A DNA stretch of 64,000 nt from Akkermansiaceae bacterium (GTDB taxonomy: Bacteria > Verrucomicrobiota > Verrucomicrobiia > Verrucomicrobiales > Akkermansiaceae), in assembly GCA_024233135.1 (NCBI GenBank), contig JACKPZ010000001.1, positions 1-64,000 of the forward strand, given 5' to 3'. Shown piece after piece: positions 11,178 to 22,678 of this stretch. The notes beneath the pieces were generated by a model. The model did no database searches, was not told the origin of the DNA, and saw nothing but the letters and a program-made list of their open reading frames with translations. A program made the position numbers and the translations under genes. How positions within the stretch are numbered: position 1 is the first letter of the stretch; every line of letters starts with the position of its first letter.

Positions 11178-11204
11178 GCCTCACGGAATTTCCGTGAATT
11201 AGGC
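11178..11204. repeat. REP-like palindrome beside the RAYT gene
   Basis: TCACGGAA-T-TTCCGTGA (11181-11197) is a perfect 8-bp inverted repeat with a single central base. It is flanked by GCC(T) on the left (11178-11181) and AGGC on the right (11201-11204), which can extend the stem across a small bulge. It lies about 100 bases upstream of the transposase start. The position and structure resemble REP elements that RAYTs recognise. Copy number in the genome cannot be judged here. Confidence 0.5.
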
Positions 11205-11295
11205 TGCCCGCCCCGACCCTTTGTAGCGCCTGTTGCCCGGCGGACGATCCGAGAAGCTGGCGAAGGGCCGGCCAATCGCATTTCCGAAGCCGACG

Positions 11296-14799
<3,504 letters not shown>

Positions 14800-14830
14800 C
14801 GGTTCTGCTCCGGCTCTTCGTTTTCCCAAC

Positions 14831-14866
14831 AAAAAATCGGGAGTCCCTTGAGCGGGACTCCCGATT
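14831..14866 (-). terminator. Rho-independent terminator for the minus-strand lipoprotein gene
   Basis: AATCGGGAGTCCC (14835-14847) and GGGACTCCCGATT (14854-14866) form a perfect 13-bp stem with a 6-base loop. On the minus strand the stem is followed directly by a run of six T residues (A-run at 14831-14836). It lies between the convergent SNF2 and lipoprotein genes, so it fits the lipoprotein transcript best and could also stop the helicase transcript. Confidence 0.85.
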
Positions 14867-14898
14867 GGAATTGAGTCGTCAAGGCGATCCGCCGGTTG

Positions 14899-15309
14899 CT
14901 ACTCCGGAGTGACCGCTTCATTGGCTTTCTCGACGGCATCCGCCCCGGCGTCCTTGGCGCGCTCGACCGCATCTCCGGTTGCTTGCGCGGCATCGTCCGC
15001 CATTTCCTTCACTTTTTCGCCTGCGGCTTCGGCGGATTCACCCGCTTTTTCCATCGCGTCCCGGGTGGCGTCGGCCGCTTTCCCGGCGGCGTCCTTCATC
15101 TTGTTGCCGGCGTCTTCCGCGGCCGCCTTGGTTTTGTCGGCCATCTCACCGGCCTTGTCGCCGGCGGCATCCGCCATCTCGCTCATTCCTTCCGCCACCT
15201 TGTCGGCGCCCGAGCTCATCTTCTCGCTGACGGTTTCCTCGTCCTTCGGCCCGCAGGCGGAAAATAGAAGCGATGTGAGCGCAATGGAGGTCCAAACGTA
15301 TGCTTTCAT
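14899..15309 (-). CDS. Ala-rich amphipathic-helix lipoprotein
   Basis: The 136-residue protein has a lipoprotein signal with lipobox F-S-A-C (Cys19). The mature chain lacks Pro and hydrophobic clusters until the end. It consists of repeated A/K/D/E 11-residue-like units (GDKAGEMADKTKAAAEDAG, then GNKMKDAAGKAADATRDAM and similar). This resembles LEA_4/YtxH/apolipoprotein-like helices that lie on membranes or protect proteins during stress. Attachment to the outer membrane or the periplasmic face of the inner membrane is inferred from the lipobox; position +2 is Gly, so no inner-membrane retention signal is seen. The gene has its own terminator and a possible TTGACA element upstream (minus strand, 15381-15386). 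Confidence 0.75.
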   Translation of the reverse strand: MKAYVWTSIALTSLLFSACGPKDEETVSEKMSSGADKVAEGMSEMADAAGDKAGEMADKTKAAAEDAGNKMKDAAGKAADATRDAMEKAGESAEAAGEKVKEMADDAAQATGDAVERAKDAGADAVEKANEAVTPE

Positions 15310-15715
15310 GGTTGGTTTTCTGGTTGGAAACGATCTTCCATCAGACCGTTCACGACATGCTTCCAACAATTTTGCTCCCCTGTCAACCATCCCCGGGGCG
15401 CAATCACGGGGTGCGCCCGCCCTCAAATTCGTCACAACCCGTTGATATTCCGAAGGTTTCTCCGCGGCATCCACGATCAGACGGGAGCCGACTCCCGCCT
15501 TGACAAAGAACACTGATTCCGCTTGCCTTCGGCGCCGGTCGGTTGATTTGCAACGATTTGCCCCGGGAATCCGTAGGATGGGTTCCTGAACAGGGCGCTG
15601 ACGGACCGGCGGCCACATTCCCCGGATCCAATAACATCTCCATCGAACACCGGCCGCCGAAGCAGCGGTTCCGGCGCTTCTGATCCGCTGATTTTTCCTG
15701 ACAACCAACGACTTC
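15310..15715. other. 406-base intergenic region between divergent lipoprotein and glycosyltransferase genes
   Basis: No gene is supported here. On the minus strand a TTGACA (plus-strand TGTCAA at 15381-15386) lies about 70 bases upstream of the lipoprotein ATG, but the -10 region is poor. On the plus strand TTGACA occurs at 15500-15505 without a convincing -10. A small hairpin CGGGAG/CTCCCG is at 15482-15497. The remainder shows nothing recognisable. Confidence 0.4.
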
Positions 15716-17221
15716 ATGGACTGGACCTCGCCCATTTGGTACGCCTCGTACATCCTCGTTCTCCTCGGCCTGGCCGGATACGGATCCCATCGATTGATGA
15801 TTGTGTTCCTGTATCTGAAACACGCCCGCAAGCGTCCCGAGCCGACGCAGCGTTTCAGCGAGCTTCCGCTGGTCACTGTGCAGCTTCCCGTTTTCAACGA
15901 AATGCACGTGGTGGACCGCCTGCTCGGCGCGGTGGCGGCGCTCGATTATCCGAAGGACAAGATGCAGATCCAGTTGCTGGACGACTCGACGGACGAAACC
16001 GTCGACATCTGCGCCGCCGGGATCGCGCGGCTCCGCGAGGCGGGGTTCGATGCCGAGCACATCCACCGCACCGACCGCACCGGCTTCAAGGCGGGCGCGC
16101 TGGAAAACGGAACCCGCACGGCGAAAGGCGACTTCCTGCTCATCCTCGATGCGGATTTCGTCCCGAACCCGGACATGCTCCAGCAGACCATCCACTATTT
16201 CGCCGACGAGCGGATCGGCATGATCCAGACCCGCTGGGGTCACCTCAACCGGACTTACAACGTGCTTACGCGCATCCAAGCGATGTTCCTTGACGGTCAT
16301 CTGGAGCTTGAGCAGACCGCGCGCAACCGGTCGGGCCGCTTCTTCACCTTCAACGGCACCGGCGGCATCTGGCGGAAATCCTGCATCGCGGACGCAGGCG
16401 GCTGGGAACACGACACCCTCACCGAGGACATGGATCTCAGCTACCGCGCCCAGTTGAAGGGCTGGCGTTTCATCTTCCTCAACGACGTCGAGACCCCCGC
16501 CGAGCTTCCGGTGGACATGGACGGATTCAAGAGCCAGCAGCACCGGTGGACGAAGGGCTCGATCCAGGTCTGCAAGAAGGTCCTTCCGGCGATCTGGCGC
16601 AGTGACGCGCCGTTCGCATGCAAGATGGAGGCCACCGCCCACCTCACCTCCAACTTCGCCTACCTGCTTCTGATCTGCCTCTGCTTCCTCATCTATCCGA
16701 ACCAGCAATGGCAGCCCGACTTCGGCCGGATGACCTACTACATCATCAACGTGCCGATCTTCTTCTTCTCCTCGGTTTCCGTCCTGGTGTTCTACGTCGT
16801 GGCCCAGAAGGCACTGCGCCCCGGCACCTGGTGGCGCGAACTCCCCTACCTGCCGCTGCTGCTCGCGCTCGGCATCGGGATGTCGATCAACAATGCCAAG
16901 GCCGTGCTGGAAGCGCTCTTCAACCATCAGACCGCCTTCGTCCGGACCCCGAAATACGGCATCGACGGCGGCCGCCGGACCGATTGGAAAAAGAGCAGCT
17001 ACAAGGCGATCAAGTCGCTCACCCCGGTCATCGAGCTCGCCTTCGGGTTTTTCTTCCTGCTCATCGTCACCGAGGCCGCTCGAAAAGGAAACTGGTCCTC
17101 GGCGATTCTTCTCCTTCCCTTCCCGGTCGGATTTTTCTACACTTCGCTGTCTTCGCTCGTTCGGATGCTTCCCACATCCGGAGCGCCCGAACCGAAGCCT
17201 GTGAAACGAAGAATTCCGTGA
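15716..17221 (+). CDS. Membrane glycosyltransferase family 2 (cellulose-synthase-like)
   Basis: The 501-residue protein has an N-terminal membrane helix (about residues 8-35). A processive GT2 domain follows, with Asp89/Asp90 in LLDDSTDE, the UDP-binding DAD (145-147), TEDMDLSYRA (catalytic Asp238) and the QQHRW signature (274-278). Three or four more membrane helices follow from about residue 315. This D,D,D,QxxRW set marks enzymes that polymerise beta-linked sugars and extrude the chain, such as cellulose or glucomannan synthases. No PilZ domain or bcs accessory genes are present, so the polymer is unknown. The stop is one base before the ATG of the L,D-transpeptidase, suggesting co-transcription and a shared cell-envelope role. 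Confidence 0.9.
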   Translation: MDWTSPIWYASYILVLLGLAGYGSHRLMIVFLYLKHARKRPEPTQRFSELPLVTVQLPVFNEMHVVDRLLGAVAALDYPKDKMQIQLLDDSTDETVDICAAGIARLREAGFDAEHIHRTDRTGFKAGALENGTRTAKGDFLLILDADFVPNPDMLQQTIHYFADERIGMIQTRWGHLNRTYNVLTRIQAMFLDGHLELEQTARNRSGRFFTFNGTGGIWRKSCIADAGGWEHDTLTEDMDLSYRAQLKGWRFIFLNDVETPAELPVDMDGFKSQQHRWTKGSIQVCKKVLPAIWRSDAPFACKMEATAHLTSNFAYLLLICLCFLIYPNQQWQPDFGRMTYYIINVPIFFFSSVSVLVFYVVAQKALRPGTWWRELPYLPLLLALGIGMSINNAKAVLEALFNHQTAFVRTPKYGIDGGRRTDWKKSSYKAIKSLTPVIELAFGFFFLLIVTEAARKGNWSSAILLLPFPVGFFYTSLSSLVRMLPTSGAPEPKPVKRRIP

Positions 17222-17222
17222 C

Positions 17223-17855
17223 ATGACCGGATTCCCGCTGAAACGCCCGCTCCTGCTTTTTTCCGCCGCCCTCCTCTGCTCATTCGGATTCACCGGATGT
17301 GGCAACAGTCCGTTCGGGAGGGACACCCGGAACAAGATGATCGTCAGCGTCCGCGATCAGAAGATGCTGCTCGTGCGCGACGGAGAACCGGTGAAAAGCT
17401 ACCGGATCTCGACTTCGAAATTCGGTCTCGGCGACCGGCCTGGCAGCAATTGCACCCCGACCGGACGGATGCAGGTGGCACGCAAGATCGGCGACAACGC
17501 GCCGCTCGGAGCCGTGTTCAAGGGCCGCCGGCGCACCGGCGAGGTCATCCGCCCCAACGCGCCGGGCCGAGATCCGGTCGTCACCCGGATCCTCTGGCTC
17601 AAAGGCACCGAGCCCCGCAACCGCAACAGCTACCGCCGGGCCATCTACATCCATGGCACTCCGGAAGAACGGCGGCTTGGAAACCCGGCCTCCTACGGCT
17701 GCATCCGAATGTCCAGCAGGGACGTGGCTGACCTCTACAACCGCGTGGGCCACGGCGCCGATGTGTTTGTGATCCGCGGGTCCATCCAAAGCGCCTCCTC
17801 GTCCACTTCGTCGAACGTCGCACGGGCGGGATCCCGCACGAAATTCGGAAGCTGA
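17223..17855 (+). CDS. L,D-transpeptidase (YkuD domain) lipoprotein
   Basis: The 210-residue protein has a lipoprotein signal with F-T-G-C (Cys26). The YkuD domain (about residues 36-180) has the catalytic motif HGTPEERRLGNPASYGC-I-R-M, in which Cys160 is the nucleophile and the His is present. Such enzymes make 3-3 peptidoglycan cross-links or attach proteins to the wall in the periplasm. The C-terminus is a Ser-rich tail. It starts one base after the glycosyltransferase stop, so the two are probably translated from one mRNA. The lipobox and domain indicate a periplasmic, membrane-anchored enzyme. Confidence 0.92.
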   Translation: MTGFPLKRPLLLFSAALLCSFGFTGCGNSPFGRDTRNKMIVSVRDQKMLLVRDGEPVKSYRISTSKFGLGDRPGSNCTPTGRMQVARKIGDNAPLGAVFKGRRRTGEVIRPNAPGRDPVVTRILWLKGTEPRNRNSYRRAIYIHGTPEERRLGNPASYGCIRMSSRDVADLYNRVGHGADVFVIRGSIQSASSSTSSNVARAGSRTKFGS

Positions 17856-17875
17856 GAAAGTTCGGCAAGACGAGC

Positions 17876-17903
17876 TTGACAGGCCCGTCGCAATCCCTAC
17901 CTT
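17876..17903 (+). promoter_or_regulatory. Putative sigma70-type promoter of rpsT
   Basis: A perfect -35 TTGACA (17876-17881) is followed after 16 bases by TACCTT (17898-17903) as a -10. This leaves about 42 bases to the rpsT ATG. It sits in the short gap after the L,D-transpeptidase gene and is the best promoter-like match noticed in the window. Confidence 0.5.
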
Positions 17904-17945
17904 GCCCGGCCCGCCTCCCGGGCACTTATTTTTCAACCATCCACC

Positions 17946-18209
17946 ATGGCCAATCACAAATCCTCGATCAAACGCGCCCGCCAGACCATCGTCCGGACCG
18001 AGCGCAACCGCGCCATCAAGAGCCGCATCAAGACCCTTCGCAAGAACGCCCTCACCGCGATCGAATCCGGTGATGCCGAGGCCGCCTCGAAGGCCGGAGC
18101 CGCTCTTTCCTCCGCGGTGGACAAGGCGGCCAAGCGCCGCGTGATCCACCCGAACAAGGCAGCCAACATCAAGAGCAAGACCGCCAAGGCGCTCACCGCC
18201 AAGGCTTGA
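17946..18209 (+). CDS. rpsT: 30S ribosomal protein S20
   Basis: The 87-residue, Lys/Arg/Ala-rich protein begins MANHKSSIKRARQTIVRTERNR and ends with IHPNKAANIKSKTAKAL, the standard S20 pattern and length. It binds 16S rRNA early in small-subunit assembly. It stands as a single gene with its own putative promoter and a strong terminator. The next genes, zinc ribbon and DUF1802, follow beyond the terminator. Confidence 0.98.
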   Translation: MANHKSSIKRARQTIVRTERNRAIKSRIKTLRKNALTAIESGDAEAASKAGAALSSAVDKAAKRRVIHPNKAANIKSKTAKALTAKA

Positions 18210-18255
18210 TTTCCCCGCCGCGGGAGACCCGGATTCGCCCGGAGGCAAAGAAAAC

Positions 18256-18286
18256 AAGCGGGCCGGTCCACCGGCACCGCTTTTTT
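18256..18286 (+). terminator. Rho-independent terminator of rpsT
   Basis: AAGCGG-GCCGG and CCGGC-A-CCGCTT form an 11-bp stem with one bulged A and a TCCA loop, followed by TTTTTT (18281-18286). It lies 46 bases after the rpsT stop and just before the next ATG. Confidence 0.85.
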
Positions 18287-18298
18287 CATCGTCCGAAC

Positions 18299-18532
18299 AT
18301 GGCCCAGAACCCGTCCAACAACCGCGCGGAGACCGCAGCCAAAATCGCTGCGAATCCGCAATCGTACAAGGTCTGCGAAGGCTGCGACTCCATCGTTGGT
18401 GCGAACGCGGCGCTGTGCCCGAACTGCCACAGTTACCGCTTTGAGACATCCGCACGGCGGGTGATCGAGCAAGCGAACCTGCTGGGTGCCCGCGATCAGA
18501 AATCCGTGACCGCCGAGGATCTCGGGAGCTGA
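18299..18532 (+). CDS. Small zinc-ribbon protein
   Basis: The 77-residue protein has one zinc ribbon with Cys26/Cys29 and Cys40/Cys43 (VCEGCD...CPNCHSY) in a charged context. I do not recognise a named family, but small zinc-ribbon proteins of this size are conserved in Verrucomicrobia genomes near S20 or tRNA genes. The ATG at 18299 was chosen because an open frame from 18206 would run through the rpsT terminator. The gene ends 4 bases before the DUF1802 gene, which suggests an operon. Function unknown. Confidence 0.7.
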   Translation: MAQNPSNNRAETAAKIAANPQSYKVCEGCDSIVGANAALCPNCHSYRFETSARRVIEQANLLGARDQKSVTAEDLGS

Positions 18533-18536
18533 ACCC

Positions 18537-19121
18537 ATGGCGAACGAATCCACGGCATGGGCCTTCAAGGAGTGGCAGGTCGTCTGCGACGCTCTCGCAA
18601 GCGGACGCCAACCGATCCTGCTTCGCAAAGGTGGCATCCACGAAGGCCGCGCGGGGTTTTCCTTCGCCCATGAGTCGTTCTTTTTGTTTCCGACACGTTT
18701 CCACGCCCAAGGCGATCAAGTCCGAGAGGGCGAGGTTCGCGAGATGCCCGAGTGGCAACCGGGCGAAAGGATCCGCATCACTCATCACGCAGAGGCCGAA
18801 TGGGCGGTGACACTCACCGATTGGGCGCAGGTGTCCGCGCTCGAGCCGATGCACATCTACTCGGAGGGCACCGTGCGCGACCGATTCGACTGGGAGGGCA
18901 AGGGCATGGCCGCGGGCAGCATCCACGTGGCGCTCGTGAGGGTTAGGGAACTTACCGAGCCATGGGAGTTCGCCTACGAGCCGAAATTCGGCGGCTGCCG
19001 GAGCTGGGTGCAGGTTCCCGCCCCGGCGGAAGGTTGGCGCGAGCGGGCGAAACCCGTCATCGACGACGGAAGATTCGAAGAGGTCGCCCGCGAGCTCCGC
19101 GGTCTCGGGATCAACGGCTGA
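18537..19121 (+). CDS. DUF1802 family protein
   Basis: The 194-residue cytosolic protein matches DUF1802. It has AFKEWQVVCDALASGRQPILLRKGGIHE near the start, FLFPTRFHAQ near 50, and a C-terminal PWVQ-like GCRSWVQVP. The family is found in cyanobacteria, Planctomycetes and Verrucomicrobia and has no assigned function. It follows the zinc-ribbon gene by 4 bases and converges with dnaE, the two stop codons being only 3 bases apart. Confidence 0.85.
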   Translation: MANESTAWAFKEWQVVCDALASGRQPILLRKGGIHEGRAGFSFAHESFFLFPTRFHAQGDQVREGEVREMPEWQPGERIRITHHAEAEWAVTLTDWAQVSALEPMHIYSEGTVRDRFDWEGKGMAAGSIHVALVRVRELTEPWEFAYEPKFGGCRSWVQVPAPAEGWRERAKPVIDDGRFEEVARELRGLGING

Positions 19122-19124
19122 CGA

Positions 19125-22100
19125 TCAATCTCCAAGCCAGCGGCCGAGGGCCGTCTCGAGCGCGGCGCTGCGCTTCACGTTGAACGCCTCGTTGGTTTCG
19201 ACGGTCACACGACGCCCGGCGCTGTTCTGGAAATGCAACAGCACCGGAGTGTTTCCAGGATGCGCGGCCAGGGTCTCCTGGATCTCCGCCAGATCGCGCT
19301 CGCTGTGGCGCGTGGTCCAGAGCATCAACTCGACGGGGCCCTTGCCGGAAGCGCCGCGTTTCGGTTTCAACTCGGACAACTCATAGCCGGTCAGCCGGCG
19401 TCCGCCCGTCCGGTCATCCACCTGAACGGCGCACTTCAGCCTGATGATCTTGCCGGACTCCAGCAGTCCGTTGTCGCGCGCGGGCACGAAGGTTTCGCCC
19501 CACAGCATGATTTCCGAGCTGCCGGTGAAATCCTCGAGGATCATCACACCGAACGGCTTGCCTGTCTTGGTGACCTTGGCCTCGATCGAACGGATCATGC
19601 CGGCGAAAGGAAAACGCTCGCGGGGGTTGGAAACATCAAGCTCATCGACCAGTCCGATCCTGCGGTAGCGCTCGGAATCGATCACTCCGCGGAACTTGTC
19701 CAGCGGATGGCCGGTGACGTAGAAGCCGAGCAATTCCTTTTCGTGCGCAAGTCGCTCGTCCTTGTCCCATTCCTCAACGGATGAGGACGCGCCGGGCACC
19801 GCTGTGACCGGAGCCGGTGCGGTGAACTCCATCGCGTCGAACATCGAAGCCTGACCGGACGCGCGGTCCTTCTGGGTGGACGACGCGGAGGCGACGACCT
19901 GCTCGAGGCGCGAAAACATGGCGGCGCGGGTTTCGCCGGTCCAATCAAGCGCACCGGCCTTCACCAGGTTTTCGAGGATACGCTTGTTGACCACCTTCGA
20001 GTCGAGGCGGGCGGCGAACTCGTCGAGCGACGCAAAGGGGCCCTTCGCCTCACGGTCCGCGATCGCCGCGGCCATCGCGCCCTCGCCGCAGTTCTTGATG
20101 GCCGCGAGACCGTAGCGGATTCCCTTCGCTCCGTTGAGCGTGGTTTCCGGGCTGAAGCGGAGCTTCGACGCGTTGACGTCCGGCGGCAGGATCTCGATGC
20201 CCATCCGGTGGCATTCGGAAACGAAGACGCCGATCTTGTCGGTGTTGTGGATCTCGTTCGAGAGCAGCGCCGCCATGAATTCGACCGGATGATTCGCCTT
20301 CAGCCACGCCGTCCAATACGAGATGTGGCCGTAGCACGCCGAGTGTGACTTGTTGAAGCCGTAGCCGGCGAACATCTCGATCTTCTCGAAGATCTGGTTG
20401 GCGAGTTTCTCACCGATGCCGTTCGTTTTCTCGGCACCCGCGACGAATTTGCCGCGCTCCTCGGCCATCTTCTTCGGGTCCTTCTTGCCCATCGCGCGGC
20501 GCAGCAGGTCCGCGCCGCCGAGCGTGTAGCCCGCGAGCAGCTTGGCGGCGTTCTGCACCTGCTCCTGATAGATCATGACGCCGTAGGTGTTGCCGCAGAC
20601 CCGCTCGAGCAACGGATGCTCGTAGACCGCCCTCTTTCGGCCCTTCTTCACCTCGATCATCTGGTCGATGAACTGCATGGCGCCGGGGCGGTAGAGCGCG
20701 AGAAGGTCGATGATGTCGTCGATCTTCTCGATCTGGTACTTGCGGCAGGTCTCGACCATGCCGCCGGATTCCAACTGGAACACACCCATCGTCTCGCCGC
20801 GGTTGAGCAGGTCGAAGGTCGGCTGGTCGTCGAGCGGAACCTCCTCGATCTGGAAGTCCGGATCGTGCACGCGGATGTGCTCCACCGCCTCCTGGATGAC
20901 GGTGAGGTTCTTCAGGCCGAGGAAGTCCATCTTCAGCAGGCCGACATCGGTGATGGCACCCATGTCGTATTGGGTGACGACTTCGCCTTCGTTGCCACGG
21001 GTGAGCGGGACATGTTCGTCGAGCGGCCGGTCGCCGATCACGACGCCCGCGGCGTGGATGCCGACATTGCGGTTGATGCCCTCCAGCTTGAGCGCGTATT
21101 CCCACAGTTCCTGGTAGGTGGATGACGACTCGATGAGCTCCTTGATCTCGGGTTTCGAATCCCATTCGCCCTTGAGGGTGACGCCGGGTTTCGCCTCGAT
21201 CATCTTGGCGATGCGGTCGGCGTCACCATACGACACGCCCATCACGCGGGCGACGTCGCGGAGAACGCTCTTGGCGCCCATCGTGCCGTAGGTGATGATG
21301 TGGGAGACGCTGCGCTCGCCGTATTTGTGACGCACGTAGTCGATCACCTCGGGACGGCGGGACTGGCAGAAGTCGATGTCGACGTCGGGCGGGCTGACGC
21401 GCTCGGGATTCAGGAAACGTTCGAACAGCAGGCCGAATTGGAGCGGGCAGATGTTGGTGATGCCCATCGCGTAGGCGACCAGCGAACCCGCCGCCGACCC
21501 CCGGCCCGGACCGACGGGGATGTCGTGATCGCGCGCCCACTGGATGAAGTCGGCGGTGATGAGGAAGTACGATGCGAATCCGAGTTGGTTGATGATGTCC
21601 ACCTCATACTGGATGCGCTCCTGGATCTCGGGGGACGCTGCTTTCTCCGCGCCGTAGCGTTTCAGCAGGCCCTCCTGGCAGACGCGCATCAGGTATTCCT
21701 CGCGCGGGCTGCCGTCCGGCGTGCCGAACTGCGGGTATTTTTCCGACGACGTCGAGTCGAGCTTGATCTCGACGTTGCAGCGCTCGGCGATCTCCAGCGT
21801 GGCATCGCAGGCGCCCGGGATGTCGGCGAACAAGGCGCGCATTTCCTCCGCGGATTTGAAATACACCTCGGGCGTGTAGCGCATGCGGTTCTCGTCGATG
21901 AGCAGGTGGCCGGTACCGATACAGATCATCACGTCGTGCGCCTCGTGGTCGTCCTTGTTCAGGAAATGCACGTCGTTGGCGGCGACGGGTTTGAGACCGA
22001 GTTCGGCGGCGAGTTTCAGAAGCCCCGGAGTGACCCGTTGCTGCGGTTCGAGCCCGTGGTTGTGGACTTCGACGTAGGTGTTTTCCTTGCCGAAGATTTC

Positions 22101-22598
22101 GGCGATTTCCTCCATCGTTTCACGGGCCTTCGCCTCGTCGCCGGCGAGCAACCATTCGTTCACCGGACCGGAGATGCAGCCGGTGAGGCAGATGATGCCC
22201 TTGGAAAACTCGCGCAGTGTCTCGCGATCGACGCGCGGCTTGCCGTAGTAGAGTCCTTCCAGGTGCCCTTTGGAAACAAGCTTCGCCAGGTTGTTCCAGC
22301 CCTCGTTGTTCTCGGCCAGCAGGGTCATGTGGGTCGCCCGCTTGCGGCCGACGAGGTCCTTCTTGTCGTGCATCGAGAACGGCGCGAGGTAGATCTCGCA
22401 GCCGAAGATCGGTTTCACCCCGGCTTTCTTGCAGCTCTGGAAAAACTCGATGGCGCCGTAGAGGTTGCCGTGGTCGGTCATCGCCACCGCGGGCATGCCG
22501 AGCTCCGCCGCCCGCTTGGCGAGATCCTTGGTCCGGATCATGCCGTCGAGCAGGGAGAATTCCGTGTGCAGGTGGAGGTGGACGAACGAGTCGGACAT
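19125..22598 (-). CDS. dnaE: DNA polymerase III subunit alpha
   Basis: The 1,157-residue protein is the replicative polymerase catalytic subunit. It opens with the PHP domain (HLHLHTEFSLLDG, MTDHGNLYG) and has the C-family polymerase core with GRGSAAGSLVAYA and the metal-binding PDVDIDF near residues 401-407. The middle and thumb regions carry IYQEQVQ and a YGFNKSHSACYG motif. An OB-fold follows near residues 980-1060 and the tail holds the tau-binding region. The length fits DnaE1. The start at 22598 is set by the PHP domain beginning almost immediately; an in-frame ATG 13 codons upstream is unlikely. The gene is monocistronic. Confidence 0.97.
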   Translation of the reverse strand: MSDSFVHLHLHTEFSLLDGMIRTKDLAKRAAELGMPAVAMTDHGNLYGAIEFFQSCKKAGVKPIFGCEIYLAPFSMHDKKDLVGRKRATHMTLLAENNEGWNNLAKLVSKGHLEGLYYGKPRVDRETLREFSKGIICLTGCISGPVNEWLLAGDEAKARETMEEIAEIFGKENTYVEVHNHGLEPQQRVTPGLLKLAAELGLKPVAANDVHFLNKDDHEAHDVMICIGTGHLLIDENRMRYTPEVYFKSAEEMRALFADIPGACDATLEIAERCNVEIKLDSTSSEKYPQFGTPDGSPREEYLMRVCQEGLLKRYGAEKAASPEIQERIQYEVDIINQLGFASYFLITADFIQWARDHDIPVGPGRGSAAGSLVAYAMGITNICPLQFGLLFERFLNPERVSPPDVDIDFCQSRRPEVIDYVRHKYGERSVSHIITYGTMGAKSVLRDVARVMGVSYGDADRIAKMIEAKPGVTLKGEWDSKPEIKELIESSSTYQELWEYALKLEGINRNVGIHAAGVVIGDRPLDEHVPLTRGNEGEVVTQYDMGAITDVGLLKMDFLGLKNLTVIQEAVEHIRVHDPDFQIEEVPLDDQPTFDLLNRGETMGVFQLESGGMVETCRKYQIEKIDDIIDLLALYRPGAMQFIDQMIEVKKGRKRAVYEHPLLERVCGNTYGVMIYQEQVQNAAKLLAGYTLGGADLLRRAMGKKDPKKMAEERGKFVAGAEKTNGIGEKLANQIFEKIEMFAGYGFNKSHSACYGHISYWTAWLKANHPVEFMAALLSNEIHNTDKIGVFVSECHRMGIEILPPDVNASKLRFSPETTLNGAKGIRYGLAAIKNCGEGAMAAAIADREAKGPFASLDEFAARLDSKVVNKRILENLVKAGALDWTGETRAAMFSRLEQVVASASSTQKDRASGQASMFDAMEFTAPAPVTAVPGASSSVEEWDKDERLAHEKELLGFYVTGHPLDKFRGVIDSERYRRIGLVDELDVSNPRERFPFAGMIRSIEAKVTKTGKPFGVMILEDFTGSSEIMLWGETFVPARDNGLLESGKIIRLKCAVQVDDRTGGRRLTGYELSELKPKRGASGKGPVELMLWTTRHSERDLAEIQETLAAHPGNTPVLLHFQNSAGRRVTVETNEAFNVKRSAALETALGRWLGD

Positions 22599-22678
22599 GG
22601 GCTCCACCGAACGTACAGAAGCGACCCGCCGGGGCAAGCGGCGGGTCGGGGAAAACGACGGATTTCAAGCGAACACCC

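Noticed and set aside
17280..18926. A 548-codon open frame on the minus strand across the L,D-transpeptidase, rpsT and DUF1802 genes
   Set aside because: It crosses four well-supported genes and has low-complexity composition without a domain.
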